Assembly: GCF_000826545.1 (NCBI RefSeq)
Contig: NZ_CDME01000008.1
Span: 186,001-250,000 of the forward strand
Direction: 5' to 3'
Origin: Kibdelosporangium sp. MJ126-NF4
GTDB lineage: Bacteria; Actinomycetota; Actinomycetes; Mycobacteriales; Pseudonocardiaceae
DNA length: 64,000 bases
Shown: piece by piece, positions 10,468 to 19,203 of the stretch
How positions within the stretch are numbered: position 1 is the stretch's first letter
Layout of the letters: each line of letters begins with the position of its first letter
Position numbers and translations under genes: made by a program
Notes under the pieces: generated by a model
Database searches by the model: none
What the model saw: the letters and a program-made list of their open reading frames with translations, nothing else
What the model was told of the DNA's origin: nothing

Positions 10468-11192
10468 GCGACAGGCGTGAGCAGCTCGCTGCGGCGGTGC
10501 GGGCCGTCCAAGATCGGATCGCGGCGGCGTGTGCGCAGGTCAACCGGTCTGCTGACGAAGTGATGTTGCTCCCTGTGACCAAACGGTTCCCGGCGTCGGA
10601 CGCCGTTCTGCTCGCCGAGCTCGGGTTGACCCAGCTCGCCGAGAACCGTGATCAGGAAGCCGGGCCGAAGTCCCACACTGTCGGTGAAATGCTCTCTGGC
10701 GTCGATGTGCGGTGGCACATGGTGGGTCAGCTGCAGCGCAACAAGGCCCGCTCGGTGGCCCGCTGGGCCTCGGTGGTCCAGTCGGTCGACTCGCCACGAC
10801 TGGCTGACGCCCTCGCCCGTGCGGTGGACGCCGCGCTGACAGCGGGTGACCGAAACGGGCCGTTGGACGTCCTCATTCAGGTGTCGCTGGACGGGGACAC
10901 ACAGCGCGGCGGGTGCCCGGTCGACGAGGTCGCGGCCCTGGCCGACGGGGTAGCCCGCAAGAGTGAATTGAATCTCAGTGGACTGATGGCCGTCGCGCCG
11001 GTTGACTGGACTCCTGATCATGCCTTCGACCTGCTGGCGAAGGTGTTCGAACGGACCCGTAACGATCACCCCGCGATGACCGAGATGTCGGCGGGGATGA
11101 GCTCCGATCTCGAGTCGGCCATCGCGCGCGGGTCCACCTGCGTGCGTGTCGGAACCGCTCTGCTAGGGGACCGGCCGTTAATCTCACCGTGA
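10464..11192 (+). CDS. yggS: YggS/PLPBP-family pyridoxal-phosphate homeostasis protein
   Basis: PLP-binding TIM-barrel protein of the YggS/PROSC family, implicated in vitamin B6 and amino-acid homeostasis; no catalytic activity is established. ATG 10464 overlaps the pgeF stop; 242 aa. Seen: LLPVTKRFP near residues 34-42 with the PLP Lys, the family-typical LAENRDQEAGPK, VRWHMVGQLQRNK near 89, LMAVAP near 175, and SAGMSSDLESAIARGSTCVRVGTALLG at the C-terminus. A strong hairpin overlaps its stop codon, separating it from sepF. Confidence 0.93.
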   Translation: MSDRREQLAAAVRAVQDRIAAACAQVNRSADEVMLLPVTKRFPASDAVLLAELGLTQLAENRDQEAGPKSHTVGEMLSGVDVRWHMVGQLQRNKARSVARWASVVQSVDSPRLADALARAVDAALTAGDRNGPLDVLIQVSLDGDTQRGGCPVDEVAALADGVARKSELNLSGLMAVAPVDWTPDHAFDLLAKVFERTRNDHPAMTEMSAGMSSDLESAIARGSTCVRVGTALLGDRPLISP

Positions 11193-11224
11193 GTGCGATT
11201 CACGGCCTGGTCCCCGTCGGTTTT
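11166..11224 (+). terminator. Hairpin with T-run at the end of yggS
   Basis: GGGGACC (11166-11172) followed by GGCCGT pairs with ACGGCC and GGTCCCC (ending 11215), leaving one bulged base: about 13 base pairs spanning the yggS stop codon (11190-11192), with a smaller CCGTGA/TCACGG hairpin inside. TTTT follows at 11221-11224. It looks like an intrinsic terminator or attenuator between yggS and sepF. Confidence 0.6.
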
Positions 11225-11286
11225 GGGTATTAGTGGATCGGGTAGCTGTTCCGCACGTCGGGGAGTCGCGGAGGGAAGGCAACGGC

Positions 11287-11913
11287 ATGAGTGCTTTGCA
11301 GAAGCTGAAGGCCTACTTCGGGATGGTCCCGGCAGAGGACGAGGACTACGACGCGGAGGACGAGCGCTACTCGTCCTATCGCGCCGACGGATACCGCTCG
11401 GAGTATGTCGAGGATGACTACTCTCCGTATCCGGAGCGCTCCGGCCGTAGGCGCCGTTCCGGCTTCCGCGAAGAGGCCGAAGACCAGGACTACCAGCCGG
11501 CGGACCGGGGCAGGGGCCGTCCGCCGTGGGCTGGGGACACGCCGCCGACGCGCGGCGCGCTCGCGGTGGAGCCGCACCGTGAGCCGGCCGGGCGGCTGCG
11601 CCCGGTGCCGGAGTCCGTACCGGCAGCCACCCCGCAAGGGCGGATCGTGACACTGCATCCGACCAGCTATCTCGAGGCCAGGACCATCGGCGAGCACTAC
11701 CGCGAGGGCACGCCGGTGATCATGAACCTGACCGAGTTGGAGGACTCCGACGCGCGCCGTCTCGTCGACTTCGCCGCCGGTCTGGTTTTCGCCCTGCGAG
11801 GCGATATGGACAAGGTCACCAACAAAGTGTTCTTGATCTCACCGCCCAACGTCGACGTCAGCGCCGAGGAGCGGCGCAGGCTCGCCGAGGGCGGGTTCGC
11901 CAGCAGGGGCTGA
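11287..11913 (+). CDS. sepF: SepF, FtsZ membrane anchor
   Basis: Cytoplasmic division protein that polymerises and tethers FtsZ to the membrane in Gram-positive bacteria. ATG 11287 is chosen because the protein then begins MSALQKLKAYFGMVP, the short amphipathic membrane-binding helix of the family, with a GGAGG-type site about 10 nt upstream; a GTG at 11233 would add 18 non-conserved residues. 208 aa. Residues ~20-115 are an acidic/Arg-rich linker; the SepF (DUF552) domain at ~118-200 contains VTLHPTSYLEARTIGE and VIMNLTELEDSDARRLVDF. Confidence 0.95.
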   Translation: MSALQKLKAYFGMVPAEDEDYDAEDERYSSYRADGYRSEYVEDDYSPYPERSGRRRRSGFREEAEDQDYQPADRGRGRPPWAGDTPPTRGALAVEPHREPAGRLRPVPESVPAATPQGRIVTLHPTSYLEARTIGEHYREGTPVIMNLTELEDSDARRLVDFAAGLVFALRGDMDKVTNKVFLISPPNVDVSAEERRRLAEGGFASRG

Positions 11914-11932
11914 CCAATGGCAGAGTTGTAGC

Positions 11933-12217
11933 GTGGAACCAGTGCTTCTGGCCGTTTGGTACGTGTTGTTCGCGTTCTGGCTACTGCTCACCGCTCGTGT
12001 CATCGTGGAGCTCGTCCGGGCTTTCGCCCGGGAGTGGCATCCGGCGGGCGGGGTTGCGGTCGCGCTGGAGACCATCTACACAGTGACGGACCCTCCGGTC
12101 CGGTTGTTCCGTCGGTTGATCCCGATGGTTCGGATCGGGGGCGTAGGACTGGACTTATCGATTATGGTGCTGCTGCTGGTCGTGTTCATCGGGATGCGAC
12201 TGGTGTATCCCGGGTGA
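11933..12217 (+). CDS. YggT-family small membrane protein
   Basis: 94-aa protein of the YggT family, found next to sepF and divIVA across actinobacteria and cyanobacteria; role unsettled, possibly membrane organisation around division. GTG 11933 lies 19 nt after sepF. Seen: two hydrophobic helices, about residues 3-25 and 68-92, with the YggT-like loop TDPPVRLFRRLIPMVRIGG between them. The length is typical. Confidence 0.88.
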   Translation: MEPVLLAVWYVLFAFWLLLTARVIVELVRAFAREWHPAGGVAVALETIYTVTDPPVRLFRRLIPMVRIGGVGLDLSIMVLLLVVFIGMRLVYPG

Positions 12218-12263
12218 CGGGGAACCCGGGTGCCCGCAGGCCGTGAGTGCGTGAGGTGATCTG

Positions 12264-13103
12264 ATGTCGTTGACCCCCGCTGACGTGCATAACGTCGCGT
12301 TCAGCAAGCCTCCTATTGGGAAGCGGGGCTACAACGAGGACGAGGTGGACGCGTTCCTCGACCTGGTCGAGGGAGAGCTTGCCCGGCTGATCGAGGAGAA
12401 CAATGACCTGCGTGCGCAGGTCGAGCAGCTGGACGCGCAGCTCGAGGCGTCGCGTGCGGATCTGGACGACGCCAGGGCCAACCTCTCCTCCGGCCCGCCA
12501 ACCCGTGTTGTGGACGAGCCGCCGCCTTCGCGGCGCTTGACCCCGGTGCCACCACCGAGCGCGATGGAGCAGACGAACCCGGGCGCTGGTGGGGGGGACC
12601 ACCACGTCCAGGCTGCCAAGGTGCTCGGTCTCGCCCAGGAGATGGCCGACCGGCTGACCGGTGAGGCCAAGGCCGAGTCCGACGGCATGCTCGCGGAGGC
12701 CCGTACCAAGGCCGAGCAGCTGATGTCCGAGGCTCGCGCCAAGTCCGACACCATGATCAACGAGTCCCGTACGCGGGCCGAGACCATGTTGAACGACGCG
12801 CGGACCCGTGCCGAGACGCTGACCAGGGAAGCCCGTGACAAGGCGACCACGCTGGAACGCGATGCACAGCGCAAGCACACCGAGCTGATCGGCTCGGCGC
12901 AGCAGGAGCGGATGACCCTCGAGAAGAAGCTGGACACGCTGCGGACCTTCGAGCGCGAGTACCGAACGCGCCTGAAGACTCTGCTGCAGTCGTCCTTGCG
13001 GGAGCTGGAGGACCGGGCACCGGCGGCACCGTCGTCGGAGGGGAGCCGGTCGGCCAGCCAGCAGGGTTACTCGTTCGGGCCGCGCGCGGCCGAAGCCGGC
13101 TGA
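12264..13103 (+). CDS. divIVA: DivIVA/Wag31, polar growth scaffold
   Basis: Coiled-coil protein marking negatively curved membrane and directing polar elongation in actinobacteria. ATG 12264; 279 aa. Seen: the conserved N-terminal lipid-binding domain ([15 protein letters not shown], then [15 protein letters not shown]), a first coiled coil to about residue 70, a Pro/Ser-rich spacer at ~72-110, and a long heptad-repeating coiled coil at ~115-245 with runs of EARTKAEQL and [13 protein letters not shown] units. These near-repeats are typical of Wag31. It closes the division cluster. Confidence 0.96.
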   Translation: MSLTPADVHNVAFSKPPIGKRGYNEDEVDAFLDLVEGELARLIEENNDLRAQVEQLDAQLEASRADLDDARANLSSGPPTRVVDEPPPSRRLTPVPPPSAMEQTNPGAGGGDHHVQAAKVLGLAQEMADRLTGEAKAESDGMLAEARTKAEQLMSEARAKSDTMINESRTRAETMLNDARTRAETLTREARDKATTLERDAQRKHTELIGSAQQERMTLEKKLDTLRTFEREYRTRLKTLLQSSLRELEDRAPAAPSSEGSRSASQQGYSFGPRAAEAG

Positions 13104-13122
13104 GCCCGGTCTGACCTGAAAG

Positions 13123-13977
13123 ATGCTCTATCTGGTCCTGTTGCTCGTGGTGGCGTCGCTCGGCCTGCTGGTCGCGGCGCTGACCACGGCCAACACGCTG
13201 TGGGCGTGGATCTCCGTGCTGATCAGCGTGGTCGCCGCGGTGCTGCTGGTACTCGACTGGGTCCGGAACAGGCGTCGTCGGTCGCAGGAGACTCCTGCGA
13301 CCGACCGGAGGCCTGAGCCGGAGTTCGAGTCCGGCCCGGCTGCCGGTCGCGAGCCGCCGTCGGCTTCGTCCGCCGAGTCGACGTCGGCGACGCTGGCCCC
13401 GGTGTCCTCGGTCGGGGTGCCACCAGCCTCGTCGTCACTGTTGCCGTCGGAATCATCCGACGATCGGCTCTCCGACAGCGACTTCGACGAGTCGTTCGAG
13501 GCCTTCGAGAAGCAGATGCGGGACTCGGGTCCTGACACGGGCATGGGCACGGGCATGGGCACGGCCGAACGCGGACCCGCGTTCGAGCCACCGGTCTTCG
13601 GCGAGCCGCCGTTCGGCACGAACCAGCCCGAGCCGGTGACCGCGATCCAGGAAGCGGTGACGGACACGCCACCGCCGCCACCCGGCTCGGTCCCCCCGCC
13701 CGAGCCTGTGACAGCCGTGCAACAGCCAGTGCTCGACGAGAACGTCGAGCCGCTGGAGGAGAACACGGACGCCACCGATCTCCTGGTGGTCAGCGAGCTG
13801 CAGGACGAAGTGGTCGTGATCGACGAACGGCCGCGCTACCACCTGCGCTCATGCGCCTGGCTCGGCGGCCGTCCCGTGCTTGGGCTGCCGGTGTCCGAAG
13901 CACGTGACCTCGGGTTCACGCCGTGTTCGCTCTGCGCGCCGGACTCGACCCTGGCCGCACGGCAGAGGGCTCGCTGA
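13123..13977 (+). CDS. Actinobacterial two-helix membrane protein with C-terminal Cys/His cluster
   Basis: Unrecognised by name; 284 aa from ATG 13123, 19 nt after divIVA and likely cotranscribed. Seen: two adjacent transmembrane helices (about 3-22 and 26-44), a long acidic Ser/Pro-rich disordered region (45-230), then a compact tail with YHLRSCAWLGGR near 239 and ARDLGFTPCSLCAPD near 260. The H-x3-C...P-C-x2-C pattern resembles a small zinc-binding knuckle (Ada-like), inferred only. A two-helix membrane anchor with a cytosolic metal knuckle next to divIVA suggests a cell-envelope accessory role. The last residues of the gene carry the probable promoter of the ileS T-box leader. Confidence 0.7.
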   Translation: MLYLVLLLVVASLGLLVAALTTANTLWAWISVLISVVAAVLLVLDWVRNRRRRSQETPATDRRPEPEFESGPAAGREPPSASSAESTSATLAPVSSVGVPPASSSLLPSESSDDRLSDSDFDESFEAFEKQMRDSGPDTGMGTGMGTAERGPAFEPPVFGEPPFGTNQPEPVTAIQEAVTDTPPPPPGSVPPPEPVTAVQQPVLDENVEPLEENTDATDLLVVSELQDEVVVIDERPRYHLRSCAWLGGRPVLGLPVSEARDLGFTPCSLCAPDSTLAARQRAR

Positions 13978-14004
13978 CAACGCGTTTGCCGGTGTTTGTA
14001 CTCT
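13974..14004 (+). promoter_or_regulatory. Probable promoter of the ileS T-box transcript
   Basis: CTGACA at 13974-13979 overlaps the stop codon of the upstream gene; TACTCT at 13999-14004 fits a sigma-70-type -10. The spacer is 19 nt, slightly long. Transcription from here would start just before the T-box stem I. Confidence 0.4.
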
Positions 14005-14266
14005 AGGAAGCACAGGCACCGATCCGGCCATCACCGGGGAGCCTCCGGAAGAACAGGCCGCGTGTGTCGAATGACACGCGGGGCCTCAGTAGAACCGGAC
14101 GGGTAGGCCCGTCACAGCCGTCAACGAGTGGTTCGCACCGCGGTTTGTCGAACGCTAGTTTGTCGACCACTGCGGCGCGGGCAACCGGGGTGGTACCGCG
14201 GTACGCCAGGAAAGCCTGGCGCGTCGTCCCCAGTTTGGGACAGACGACCGCGAGAGGCATCCGGAC
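14005..14266 (+). promoter_or_regulatory. T-box riboswitch (translational type) controlling ileS
   Basis: Leader RNA that reads the charging state of tRNA-Ile. Seen: the specifier region CCGGCCATCACCGGGGAG with an isoleucine ATC codon at 14030-14032, the AGAACCGGACGGG segment near 14090, stem III pieces around 14130-14180, and the T-box core TGGTACCGCGG at 14191-14201, whose bulge pairs with the tRNA acceptor end. After it comes a GTCGTC/GACGAC hairpin and then the ileS start, with no U-run, fitting the actinobacterial class in which uncharged tRNA frees the ribosome-binding region rather than preventing termination. The exact 5' end is approximate. Confidence 0.93.
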
Positions 14267-17200
14267 ATGCCGTACCCCAAGGCCACCCACGGCGGCGAGG
14301 CGACTGTGCCCGCCCAGCCGTCCTTTCCGAAGCTCGAGGCCGAGGTACTCCAGTACTGGGAGATCGACCGCACGTTCGTCGCGTCGGTCGAGGCGCGGCC
14401 CGCGGGGGAGAACGGCTCGAACGAGTTCGTGTTCTACGACGGCCCGCCGTTCGCCAACGGCCTGCCGCACTACGGCCACCTGCTGACCGGTTACGTCAAG
14501 GACGTCGTCCCGCGCTTCCAGACGATGAAGGGCAAGCACGTCGAGCGCCGCTTCGGCTGGGACACCCACGGCATGCCCGCCGAGGTGACCGCGGAGAAGG
14601 AACTCGGCTTCAAGACCAAGGCGGACATCGAGAAGTTCGGTGTCGCCGCGTTCAACGACGCGTGCCGCAAGTCGGTGCTGCGCTTCACCTCCGAGTGGCG
14701 CGACTACGTCACCCGGCAGGCCCGCTGGGTCGACTTCGACAACGACTACAAGACGCTCGACCTCGACTACATGGAGAGCGTCATCTGGGCGTTCAAGTCC
14801 TTGTGGGACAAGGGCTTGGTCTACGAGGGCTTCAAGGTGATGTGGTACTGCTGGCGTTGCGAGACGCCGCTGTCCAACACCGAGACCAAGATGGACGAGG
14901 TCTACAAGGACCGGCAGGACCCGGCCGTCACGGTCAGCCTGCGGCTGGACAGTGGCGAGGAGGTGCTGGTCTGGACGACCACGCCGTGGACGCTGCCGAG
15001 CAACCTCGCCGCTGCCGTGCACCCGGACGTCGACTACGTGACCGTGGAGCACGACGGCCACCGCTACATCCTCGCCGAGGCGCGTGTCGCGGCGTACTCG
15101 CGTGAACTCGGTGAGGACGCCGCCGAGCGGATCGTCGCGCGGTACAAGGGAAGTGAGCTTCTCGGCCGCCGGTACAAGCCGCCGTTCCCGTTCTTCGAGG
15201 GGCAGCAGCCGAACGCGCACCAGATCCTGTCCGCCCCCTACGTCACCACCGATGACGGTACGGGCATCGTCCACATCGCACCGGCTTACGGTGAAGAGGA
15301 CAAGGTCGTCACGGACGCCGCCGGTATCACTGTCGTCGGTCCGGTCAACCCGCACGGCGAGTTCACCGACGAGGTCCCGCCTTACGCCGGCATGCACGTG
15401 TTCGACGCCAACAAGGTGATCATCCGCGACCTCAAGGACGCGGGATTGCTGCTGCGGCACGAAACCTACGACCACCCGTACCCGCACTGCTGGCGTTGCG
15501 ACAACCCGCTCATCCAGCGTGCCGTGTCGTCGTGGTTCGTCGCGGTGACGCAGTTCCGTGACCGCATGGTCGAGCTGAACCAGGAGATCAACTGGTTTCC
15601 CGGGCACGTGAAGGACGGCCAGTTCGGCAAGTGGCTGGCCAACGCGATCGACTGGGGCATCTCGCGAAACCGGTACTGGGGCTCGCCGATCCCGGTGTGG
15701 CGCTCGGACAATCCCGAGTACCCGAGGGTGGACGTCTACGGTTCGCTGGACGAGCTCGAACGTGACTTCGGTGTCCGGCCAACGGATCTGCACCGGCCGA
15801 CGATCGACGAGCTGGTGCGGCCCAACCCGGACGACCCGACCGGCAAGTCGATGATGCGCCGCGTTCCCGAGGTGCTGGACTGCTGGTTCGACTCGGGATC
15901 GATGCCGTTCGCCCAGGTGCACTACCCGTTCGAGAACGCCGACTGGTTCGACCACCACTACCCCGGCGACTTCATCGTCGAGTACAACGGCCAGGCGCGT
16001 GGCTGGTTCTACCTGATGCACGTGCTGGCGACGGCGTTGTTCGACCGGCCCGCGTTCCGCAACTGCATGGCGCACGGGATCGTGCTCGGCGACGACGGGC
16101 AGAAGATGTCCAAGTCGCTGCGCAACTACCCGGACGTCAACGAGGTGTTCGAGCGCGACGGCTCGGACGCGATGCGCTGGTTCCTGATGGCGTCGCCGAT
16201 CCTGCGTGGTGGCAACCTGATCGTCACCGAACGCGGGATCCGGGACGCCGTCCGGCAAGCGGTGCTGCCGCTGTGGAACTCGTACTACTTCCTCGCGTTG
16301 TACGCCAACGCCGAGGGCGTGGAGGGGACCTGGCGGACCGACAGTACGCACGTGCTCGACCGCTACATCCTTGCCAAGACGCATGATCTGGCCGCTTCGG
16401 TGCGCGTCGGGTTGGAGACGTACGACATCTCCGGCGCGTGTGCCTCGGTCCGTGAGTACCTGGAGGTGCTGACCAACTGGTACGTGCGGCGTTCGCGTGA
16501 CCGGTTCTGGTCCGGCGACCAGGACGCGATCGACACGCTGCACACCGTGCTGGAGGTGGTGAGCCGGCTGGCCGCTCCGCTGTTGCCGTTGACCGCGGAG
16601 ACAGTGTGGCGCGGGCTGACCGGTGAGCGTTCGGTGCACATGTCCGACTGGCCGTCGGAGGACTTGCTGCCCGCCGACGACACGTTGGTGGCCGGGATGG
16701 ACCGGGTGCGTCAGGTCGCGTCGGCCGCGTTGTCGCTGCGCAAGGCGAACAAGCTGCGCGTGCGGTTGCCGTTGGCGCGTCTGGTGATCGCGGCGCAGGA
16801 CGCCGCCGTGCTGGAGCCGTTCACCGAGCTGCTGCAGGACGAGGTCAACGTCAAACAGGTCGAGCTGACCACGGATGTGGCCGCGCACGGGCACTTCGAG
16901 CTCGTGGTGAACGCGCGCGCGGCCGGTCCCCGGCTGGGCAAGGACGTGCAGACCGTGATCAAGGCCGTCAAGGCGGGCGAGTGGTCGCAGTCCGAGTCGG
17001 GCGCGGTCGTCGCGGCCGGGATCGAACTGGTGGAAGGGGAGTACGAACGCCGTCTGGTCACGGGTGACCATGGTGTGGCGGCTCCGCTGCCGGGTGGTTC
17101 GGGACTGGTCGTGCTGGACACGGACGTGACGCCGGAGTTGTCGGACGAAGGGCTTGTGCGTGACCTCATCCGGGTCGTGCAGCAGGCGCGCCGGTCGGCT

Positions 17201-17398
17201 GGTCTGGACGTCGCCGACCGGATCTCGTTGGTGCTTGAGGTCAGCGGGGAGGTCGAGCGGGCGGCACGGCACCACGAGTCGTTCGTGGCGTCGGAAACGC
17301 TTGCAGAAGAGGTGTCCTACGGTCCAGTTGGTCCGGATGCCGAGGAGGGCACGGTCGGTGACGGGGTGAAAGTCCAGGTTGCCGTGACGAAGAAATAA
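14267..17398 (+). CDS. ileS: IleRS, isoleucyl-tRNA synthetase (long, eukaryote-like type)
   Basis: Class Ia synthetase charging tRNA-Ile with isoleucine, with CP1 editing of Val. ATG 14267 directly follows the T-box leader; 1043 aa, the length of the eukaryote-like IleRS of actinobacteria rather than the ~940-aa E. coli type. Seen: [11 protein letters not shown] (HIGH motif) near residue 60-70, the CP1 editing domain with [11 protein letters not shown] near 240, [13 protein letters not shown] (KMSKS) near 612, an anticodon-binding domain, and a ~250-residue C-terminal extension. Family knowledge: this type is often mupirocin-insensitive; that is not tested here. Confidence 0.98.
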   Translation: MPYPKATHGGEATVPAQPSFPKLEAEVLQYWEIDRTFVASVEARPAGENGSNEFVFYDGPPFANGLPHYGHLLTGYVKDVVPRFQTMKGKHVERRFGWDTHGMPAEVTAEKELGFKTKADIEKFGVAAFNDACRKSVLRFTSEWRDYVTRQARWVDFDNDYKTLDLDYMESVIWAFKSLWDKGLVYEGFKVMWYCWRCETPLSNTETKMDEVYKDRQDPAVTVSLRLDSGEEVLVWTTTPWTLPSNLAAAVHPDVDYVTVEHDGHRYILAEARVAAYSRELGEDAAERIVARYKGSELLGRRYKPPFPFFEGQQPNAHQILSAPYVTTDDGTGIVHIAPAYGEEDKVVTDAAGITVVGPVNPHGEFTDEVPPYAGMHVFDANKVIIRDLKDAGLLLRHETYDHPYPHCWRCDNPLIQRAVSSWFVAVTQFRDRMVELNQEINWFPGHVKDGQFGKWLANAIDWGISRNRYWGSPIPVWRSDNPEYPRVDVYGSLDELERDFGVRPTDLHRPTIDELVRPNPDDPTGKSMMRRVPEVLDCWFDSGSMPFAQVHYPFENADWFDHHYPGDFIVEYNGQARGWFYLMHVLATALFDRPAFRNCMAHGIVLGDDGQKMSKSLRNYPDVNEVFERDGSDAMRWFLMASPILRGGNLIVTERGIRDAVRQAVLPLWNSYYFLALYANAEGVEGTWRTDSTHVLDRYILAKTHDLAASVRVGLETYDISGACASVREYLEVLTNWYVRRSRDRFWSGDQDAIDTLHTVLEVVSRLAAPLLPLTAETVWRGLTGERSVHMSDWPSEDLLPADDTLVAGMDRVRQVASAALSLRKANKLRVRLPLARLVIAAQDAAVLEPFTELLQDEVNVKQVELTTDVAAHGHFELVVNARAAGPRLGKDVQTVIKAVKAGEWSQSESGAVVAAGIELVEGEYERRLVTGDHGVAAPLPGGSGLVVLDTDVTPELSDEGLVRDLIRVVQQARRSAGLDVADRISLVLEVSGEVERAARHHESFVASETLAEEVSYGPVGPDAEEGTVGDGVKVQVAVTKK

Positions 17399-17476
17399 GA
17401 CCTGTGCCACTGCGCTGACACTTCTGGCATGCTCCCAATGGGGTGGGTTTGACCCATAACACGGGGGTAAGACGTA

Positions 17477-19132
17477 GTGACTGAAGGTAAAAGACGCGTA
17501 GTCCTGATCGGCGGGGCCCTGGCGGCGGTGGCCATCATCGTTGCCGGGGTCCTGGTCCTGTGGCCGTCGTCGTCGGAGGGCAATCCGGGGCAGGCCAATG
17601 GCACGGCTGCCCCGGCGGCCCCGACGACCGCGAACAAGGGGCCGTCGACCGGTCAGGTGCTCGACTCCTTCCTGAAGGCCCTGGGCTCGGGCGACGCGGC
17701 CACGGCCGCGGCGCTGGCCGACAACCCGGCGGCGACCCAGGAAGCCATCACGGCTCTGCACAAGAACATTCCTCCGGGGGCACTCGCCTACACCCGTGCC
17801 ACATCCGCGAGCCCCGCACAGGGCGCCAAGACGGTCACCGCACCTGTCGACGCGAAGCTGACCGTCGCCAGCGCGAACACCTGGAAGACCTCGGTGGAGC
17901 TGGCCGAGGTCGACAGCAAGTGGATCGTGAAGTGGGCGCAGACGGTGATCCACCCGAAGCTGCAGTCCGGCCAGACGATCGCGGTGGTCGGCAAGGTCGG
18001 CGAGACGGGCAAGCCCGCAGTGCTCGGCGGCGACGGCCAACCCATCGCGCTCTGGGAGGGCACCACCGCCAAGCCGACCGATCCCAAGATCTCCCCGCTG
18101 CTGATGTCGACGCTCGTGGGCGGCGCCAGCGGCGGCGGGACGACCGACACCCGGTACGTGGCGATCGTGGACGCGGCAGGCAAGGAAGTGGGCTCCGATC
18201 CGCTGTTCGGCACGAAACCGACGGAGTCGGCGAACGAGGCCGTGAAGTCCACGCTGAACGGCAAGATCTCCGTCGCTGCGCAGAACGCGGTGGACAAGGT
18301 CAGCCAGCCGACCATGCTGGTGGCGATCAGGTCGAACGGCGAGATCCTCGCGGTGGCACAGAACGCGGCGGCTGGGAGTGCGCTCACTGCGCTCAACGGC
18401 CTCTACCAGCCCGGTTCGTCCTTCAAGATCGTGACCGCGGCCGCGGCCATCCAGCAGCAGGGCCTGACCCCGGAGTCCGCGGTGGAGTGCCCGGGTGAGG
18501 CGAGCATCAGCGGCCGGAAGATCAAGAACGCCGGTTTCGACGTGCCCGGTGCGAACCTGCGCAAGGCCTTCGCCCGCTCGTGCAACACGACCTTCGGCCA
18601 GATCGCCAGCCAGCTGCCCGCCGACGGCCTGAGCAAGGCAGCCAGCCAGTTCGGTCTCAACGCGGACTACGACATGCCCGGCTTCAAGACGGAACTGGGC
18701 AAGGTCGAGGCCGCGGGCAGCGCCGTGCAGCGCGTGGAGGACAGCATCGGCCAGGGCAAGGTCCAGGCCTCACCGCTGGGGATGGCCGTGGTGGCCGCGA
18801 CCGTCGCGGCGAAGAAGCCGGTCGTGCCCACGCTGCGCAAGGACGCCCAGACCCAGGTGCTGACCGGCTACCAGGCCCCGCCTGCCGCGGTACTCGGCCA
18901 GGTCCAGTCGATGATGGGCGACGTGGTGACCTCGGGCACGGCGACGGAGCTCAAGCGGTTCAAAGGTGTCCACGGCAAGACCGGGACAGCGGAGACCGAG
19001 AGCCAGGGTGACAACGCTCACGGCTGGTTCGTCGGAGTCCGCGGCGATGTGGCCTTCGCGGTGCTGGTCAAGGACGGCAAGACGTCCGCGCAGGCGGTGA
19101 GCGTGACGGCCGCGTTCCTCAGCGGCTTCTGA
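17477..19132 (+). CDS. Penicillin-binding protein, transpeptidase with NTF2-like N-domain
   Basis: Membrane-anchored peptidoglycan transpeptidase resembling the mycobacterial penicillin-binding lipoprotein class. GTG 17477 gives 551 aa. Seen: one N-terminal transmembrane segment (about residues 8-30), no Cys lipobox, an NTF2/MecA-N-like domain at about 50-160, a middle domain, and the transpeptidase domain with QPGSSFKIVTA (SxxK) near residue 313, RSCNTTF (SxN) near 365, and HGKTGTAE (KTGT) near 499. All three catalytic motifs are intact. Standing alone between ileS and a secreted protein, it is probably its own transcription unit. Confidence 0.9.
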   Translation: MTEGKRRVVLIGGALAAVAIIVAGVLVLWPSSSEGNPGQANGTAAPAAPTTANKGPSTGQVLDSFLKALGSGDAATAAALADNPAATQEAITALHKNIPPGALAYTRATSASPAQGAKTVTAPVDAKLTVASANTWKTSVELAEVDSKWIVKWAQTVIHPKLQSGQTIAVVGKVGETGKPAVLGGDGQPIALWEGTTAKPTDPKISPLLMSTLVGGASGGGTTDTRYVAIVDAAGKEVGSDPLFGTKPTESANEAVKSTLNGKISVAAQNAVDKVSQPTMLVAIRSNGEILAVAQNAAAGSALTALNGLYQPGSSFKIVTAAAAIQQQGLTPESAVECPGEASISGRKIKNAGFDVPGANLRKAFARSCNTTFGQIASQLPADGLSKAASQFGLNADYDMPGFKTELGKVEAAGSAVQRVEDSIGQGKVQASPLGMAVVAATVAAKKPVVPTLRKDAQTQVLTGYQAPPAAVLGQVQSMMGDVVTSGTATELKRFKGVHGKTGTAETESQGDNAHGWFVGVRGDVAFAVLVKDGKTSAQAVSVTAAFLSGF

Positions 19133-19203
19133 TCCACACTTTCGTCTCCTGTGGCGGAGCCGTCCGCCCTGGTTGCATGAGGGCGACCTGAAGGAGGCGC
19201 CTG

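Noticed and set aside
17477..17570. PBP at 17477 as a lipoprotein
   Set aside because: No Cys follows the hydrophobic segment; a plain transmembrane anchor fits.
14003..18040. A 1345-codon open frame on the minus strand across ileS and the PBP gene
   Set aside because: It is antisense to genes with clear motifs; its composition (Arg/His/Val/Gln-rich) is the mirror of GC-rich coding. No motif or start signal.
19165..19185. CGCCCT/AGGGCG hairpin between the PBP and C15-like genes as a terminator
   Set aside because: Six pairs only, no T-run, and it abuts the ribosome site of the next gene; too weak to call.
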